A stretch of DNA of 8,641 nucleotides from an uncultured Eubacteriales bacterium (GTDB taxonomy: Bacteria > Bacillota > Clostridia > Christensenellales > Aristaeellaceae). The translations under genes were made by a program, and so were the position numbers. The notes under the pieces were generated by a model. That model saw only the letters and a list, made by a program, of their open reading frames with translations, made no database searches and was not told where the DNA came from. The stretch spans positions 1 through 8,641 of the forward strand of contig CALVPU010000019.1 of assembly GCA_944353735.1 (NCBI GenBank), read 5' to 3'. This document shows positions 6,499-8,641 of this stretch, one piece after another (the first letter of the stretch is position 1; each line of letters opens with the position of its first letter).

Positions 6499-7311
6499 TT
6501 AAGGCTTTTGCTTGATCTCAATGCCGTTTCTGAAGGTAAATACCATGCTGCCATCGGCGTTCACCGTGGCCTTTTCCACCAGCGCGTTCCAGAGCTGGGG
6601 CGTGAAATTGGCGATGGGCGCTCTGGCGGATTTCAGTGCTTTCAGGAAGCCGGTCAAGGCGCTGCGCTGTATCTTGCGCCTGTCGCACTCTGCCTCTATG
6701 CCTTTCAGCCTGTTTTCCAGTCCTGCAAATCTCTTCGTCATCCCCTGATATTCGCATTCATACTCGCTTTGATCAACGCCGCTTCGGGCATTGCGGTCGA
6801 TGAGCGCGCGAACGCTCTGCGAGATGCCTGCCATCTCATTGCGCAGATGGGAGGCTTCTTCCTCGAGACGAGACGTATCCGTCAAGCGCGCCATCAGTTC
6901 TTTTGTATCCTCTACGATGAAGTCCCTGTCCGCCAGCAGCGCATTGAACGCCGCGAGGAATTTCTGCTGGATGGCTTCTTCGGTCAGGTGCGGCGTGTCG
7001 CATTTCTCTTTTCCCTTGAATTTCCCGTTGCACTGCCAGATGACGCGGCGGTATTTGTCCGTGGAATGCCATACCTTACTTCCGTAAAGCCCACCGCAGC
7101 AGCCGCAGACGAGTTTTCCCGCAAAGCAGCTTGTGCCGTGATGCGAACGCCCGGCCTGTTTCCTTCGCGCCAGCTCATCCTGTGCCATATCGAATACTTC
7201 CGGCTCGATGATGACCGGGTGGCTGTTTTCGACGTAATACTGCGGCACCTCGCCTTCGTTGACCTTCATCTTTTTTGTGAGAAAGTCCGTGCAGAAAGTC
7301 TTTTGTAAGGT
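6499..7311 (-). pseudogene. Large serine recombinase, C-terminal remnant lacking the catalytic domain
   Basis: The C-terminal half (about 270 residues) of a clostridial-type large serine recombinase of an integrative element. In order: the end of the Recombinase domain (TDFLTKKMKVNEGEVPQYY, then HPVIIEPEVFDMAQDELARR), a zinc ribbon (CGCCGG and, ~25 residues later, QCNGKFKGKEKC), a long coiled coil (KELMARLTDTSRLEEE to about KGIEAECDRRK), and a C-terminal region ending FRNGIEIKQKP. Intact family members are about 500 residues or more and begin with a resolvase domain holding the catalytic Ser; none of that is present. The frame stays open to 7404, but recognisable sequence stops at about 7311, where unrelated AT-rich DNA begins. 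It cannot catalyse recombination. The family is clear; whether the fragment is still expressed is unknown. Confidence 0.85.
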
Positions 7312-7747
7312 AGAATGGGACAAAGTCATTGTTGAAGCTGCAGTAGGTTTTACAACAGGTTGTGTTCCAGGATCAGGTCTTATCGCAGCGGGAAAGAGGG
7401 TCATTGTCGCAGCAGCTACTGAAACATGCTTGATGGCTTGCGCGTATAATTACGGGCCAAAGGAATTTGGGTGGACTTTTATCTTTAGTTCCGCGAGTAA
7501 TATGATAGGAGAAGCAATTGGAGGGGCAATTGATAATTTCGTTACTCGTTACATAAAGGTTCCAAATACATACACCACCGAAGGTTATCGTACAAAATTG
7601 AGCAGAGCGGGAAGATCTTGCAATAAAAAGACAGGATTGATACTGACCATAAAACACAATGAACTGGTTCTTAAGATTGCAAATGCAGTTACAACTATCT
7701 TGGAACAGCTCGCCGAACTTGTGCAAAGGTCTTATGCCCCAGCATAA
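7310..7747 (+). pseudogene. 3' remnant of a probable polymorphic toxin (orphan C-terminal module)
   Basis: An open frame of about 145 residues starting at VEWDKVIVEAAVGF, exactly where the recombinase remnant ends. The first ~75 residues are Gly/Ala-rich and hydrophobic (GFTTGCVPGSGLIAAGKRV; ASNMIGEAIGGAIDNFVTRY). They resemble the region before the toxin domain in RHS/YD-repeat and LXG-type polymorphic toxins of Firmicutes. The last ~65 residues are basic, then helical, ending AELVQRSYAPA; no nuclease or other catalytic motif is recognised. No start codon with a ribosome site exists: the frame continues leftward only into antisense recombinase sequence via a TTG at 7259. It therefore reads as the tail of a larger gene whose 5' part is lost. 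It is followed 37 bp later by a small membrane-protein gene, the usual place for an immunity gene. The toxin assignment rests on composition and context. Confidence 0.5.
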
Positions 7748-7784
7748 TATACTGATAATTAACTAAATGGAGGTATTGAAAAAT

Positions 7785-8249
7785 ATGTACTATCTGATGA
7801 GATCATTTATGCTCGATATTGGCATTTTGGCGATTTTATGCATTCTCTCTACTGTCTATTTTATATATCGCATAAAGCTGAGAGATAAGATGAAAGAAAG
7901 AGATGGATGGGAGATATGGCTGGTAATTGGCGTAATCTGTTGGGGAGGATTGGCTTATTTTTCGATTCCCTACGTCCAAGACTTTACGGATCAGAAGACT
8001 ACAGTTATTGTTGGAGAAGTCGTAAATATCGTGGAGCCTTATAGCAAGAAATTTAATTTCCAATACACCTACGAAATCGCAACGCCAAATGGGAATATTA
8101 AAGTACGCAGCGAAAAGGACTCTTTCCATTTGGAGATCGGAAAAACCTATGAAATTGAATGCTTTACGCACACAAAAACTCCAATCTCCGTCAAAGAAAT
8201 GAATGCTCAAGCAAAAATCGGCATAGTATTTCATCAATTAAGAACCTAG
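7785..8249 (+). CDS. Small two-TM membrane protein, candidate immunity protein
   Basis: A 154-residue protein of unrecognised family. Two hydrophobic segments, about 9-30 (MLDIGILAILCILSTVYFIY) and 43-64 (EIWLVIGVICWGGLAYFSIP), are separated by a basic loop (KLRDKMKER). A ~90-residue beta-rich soluble domain follows (TTVIVGEVVNIVEP; QYTYEIATPNGNIKVRSEKD; LEIGKTYEIECF). By the positive-inside rule the loop is cytoplasmic and both termini face outward. An ATG at 7767 is in frame, but GGAGGT (7769-7774) overlaps it and lies 10 nt before the ATG at 7785, so the shorter form is chosen. Position directly behind a toxin-like 3' end, small size and AT-rich composition fit an immunity gene; DUF3592-like envelope proteins are an alternative. 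A terminator at 8275 closes the unit. Confidence 0.7.
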   Translation: MYYLMRSFMLDIGILAILCILSTVYFIYRIKLRDKMKERDGWEIWLVIGVICWGGLAYFSIPYVQDFTDQKTTVIVGEVVNIVEPYSKKFNFQYTYEIATPNGNIKVRSEKDSFHLEIGKTYEIECFTHTKTPISVKEMNAQAKIGIVFHQLRT

Positions 8250-8274
8250 TAATATAATGATCTATACTAACATG

Positions 8275-8300
8275 GCCCAGTTCGCAAAGAGCTGGGCTTT
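8275..8300 (+). terminator. Rho-independent terminator after the membrane protein gene
   Basis: GCCCAGTTC (8275-8283) pairs with GAGCTGGGC (8289-8297) with one G-U pair around a GCAAA loop, followed by TTTAT. It lies 26 bp after the stop codon. Confidence 0.8.
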
Positions 8301-8458
8301 ATCTGGATTTGTGCTTTAATTTAATGAGTTTTATCGTGTACCAAATCATTCCTATGAAGAGAAGTATAAATTATTTGATAGTAAAATACGGAAACAATGT
8401 GCACAGAATTCGCTTACCCAATGAGTTTTACTAAAAACTTTTATTCAAATAGACTCTA

Positions 8459-8489
8459 TGTCCTCCGCTGCATATAGTGATGGAGGACA
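8459..8489 (+). promoter_or_regulatory. Hairpin that would mask a GGAGG ribosome site
   Basis: TGTCCTCC (8459-8466) is fully complementary to GGAGGACA (8482-8489) with a 15 nt loop. The right arm contains a consensus Shine-Dalgarno sequence located 8 nt before an ATG at 8495. In RNA the site would be paired. Whether it is regulatory or accidental cannot be decided here. Confidence 0.4.
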
Positions 8490-8494
8490 CAGCA

Positions 8495-8542
8495 ATGTAC
8501 TATATAAATAAGCACGCTTTATATCGATATGTGTTGAATTAA
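8495..8542 (+). pseudogene. 15-codon ORF, possible remnant of a duplicated immunity-gene start
   Basis: ATG at 8495 with GGAGG 8 nt upstream encodes MYYINKHALYRYVLN then TAA. The start region resembles that of the membrane-protein gene at 7785: both have TGGAGG, then ATGTACTAT, and further on TTTAT followed by TCGATAT with a one-base length difference. It may be a frameshifted leftover of a tandem paralogue or a leader peptide. Weakly supported. Confidence 0.3.
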
Positions 8543-8614
8543 ATTATTCTTCAATAAACATGACTATTTCTGATAACAATATACTCGTACATGAACTAAA
8601 ACTATTCAATTACG

Positions 8615-8632
8615 TTTTACCCCGGGGTAAAA
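8615..8632. promoter_or_regulatory. 18 bp perfect palindrome, candidate operator
   Basis: TTTTACCCCGGGGTAAAA, a perfect dyad with no loop, so more likely a DNA-protein site than a terminator. The TACCCC/GGGGTA core resembles operators of CsoR/RcnR-type metal regulators; the regulated gene would be off the window. Confidence 0.35.
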
Positions 8633-8641
8633 AACGGTGGA

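Larger units (their letters stand above)
8301..8641. other. AT-rich region without a confident gene
   Basis: No long frame, tRNA or recognisable protein. It holds a ribosome-site hairpin with a 15-codon ORF (8459-8545) and a perfect palindrome (8615-8632), listed separately. It may be the decayed end of the toxin-immunity cassette or the spacer before an off-window gene. Confidence 0.5.

Noticed and set aside
6166..7308. 380-codon plus-strand frame starting inside the tRNA
   Set aside because: It begins within tRNA-Leu, runs through the terminator, and is antisense to the recombinase remnant.

Overview
The window looks like a chromosomal piece of an anaerobic, high-GC Firmicute of the Clostridia type, probably from a gut community. 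Indications are strong GGAGG ribosome binding sites, an iron-sulfur aldo/keto reductase of a clostridial subfamily, a DUF362 protein beside a flavodoxin, a Big2-decorated secreted caspase-like protein, and a clostridial-type large serine recombinase remnant. The taxon cannot be fixed from sequence alone. Positions 1 to about 6290 are very GC-rich. The recombinase remnant is intermediate, and everything right of about 7310 is clearly AT-rich, so the right end is foreign DNA.

Layout, left to right. (1) 2-1981 (+): a secreted caspase-fold (C14-like) cysteine peptidase with PPC-like and Big2-like domains, a His/Cys dyad and a complete EF-hand loop. (2) 1982-2459: no gene; about 3.3 copies of a ~68 bp repeat carrying hairpins, then a strong bidirectional terminator between convergent genes. 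(3) 2460-5912 (-): four same-strand genes, transcribed in the order flavodoxin, DUF362 protein, TetR regulator, then after a 268 bp gap a [4Fe-4S] aldo/keto reductase. The promoter ahead of the flavodoxin is embedded in two TGACA-N3-TGTCA operators, one on the -35 box and one at the start site, which suggests autoregulation by the TetR protein. (4) 6081-6289 (+): tRNA-Leu(CAA) with its own near-consensus promoter and terminator. (5) 6437-7311: a 39 bp near-palindrome plus a third half-site, then the C-terminal half of a large serine recombinase without its catalytic domain. (6) 7310-8249 (+): an AT-rich cassette holding the 3' end of a probable polymorphic toxin, a two-TM protein that could be its immunity protein, and a terminator. 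(7) 8301-8641: AT-rich, no confident gene, but a hairpin that would mask the ribosome site of a 15-codon ORF and an 18 bp perfect palindrome at the edge.

How it fits together: the flavodoxin/DUF362/TetR set looks like an inducible redox operon, with the reductase possibly a downstream member. The right end looks like a decayed integration hotspot behind a tRNA gene, where a recombinase remnant abuts an orphan toxin-immunity cassette. The best candidates for under-described biology are the TetR-controlled flavodoxin-DUF362 unit, the orphan toxin C-terminus with its membrane partner, and the hairpin-bearing repeat.
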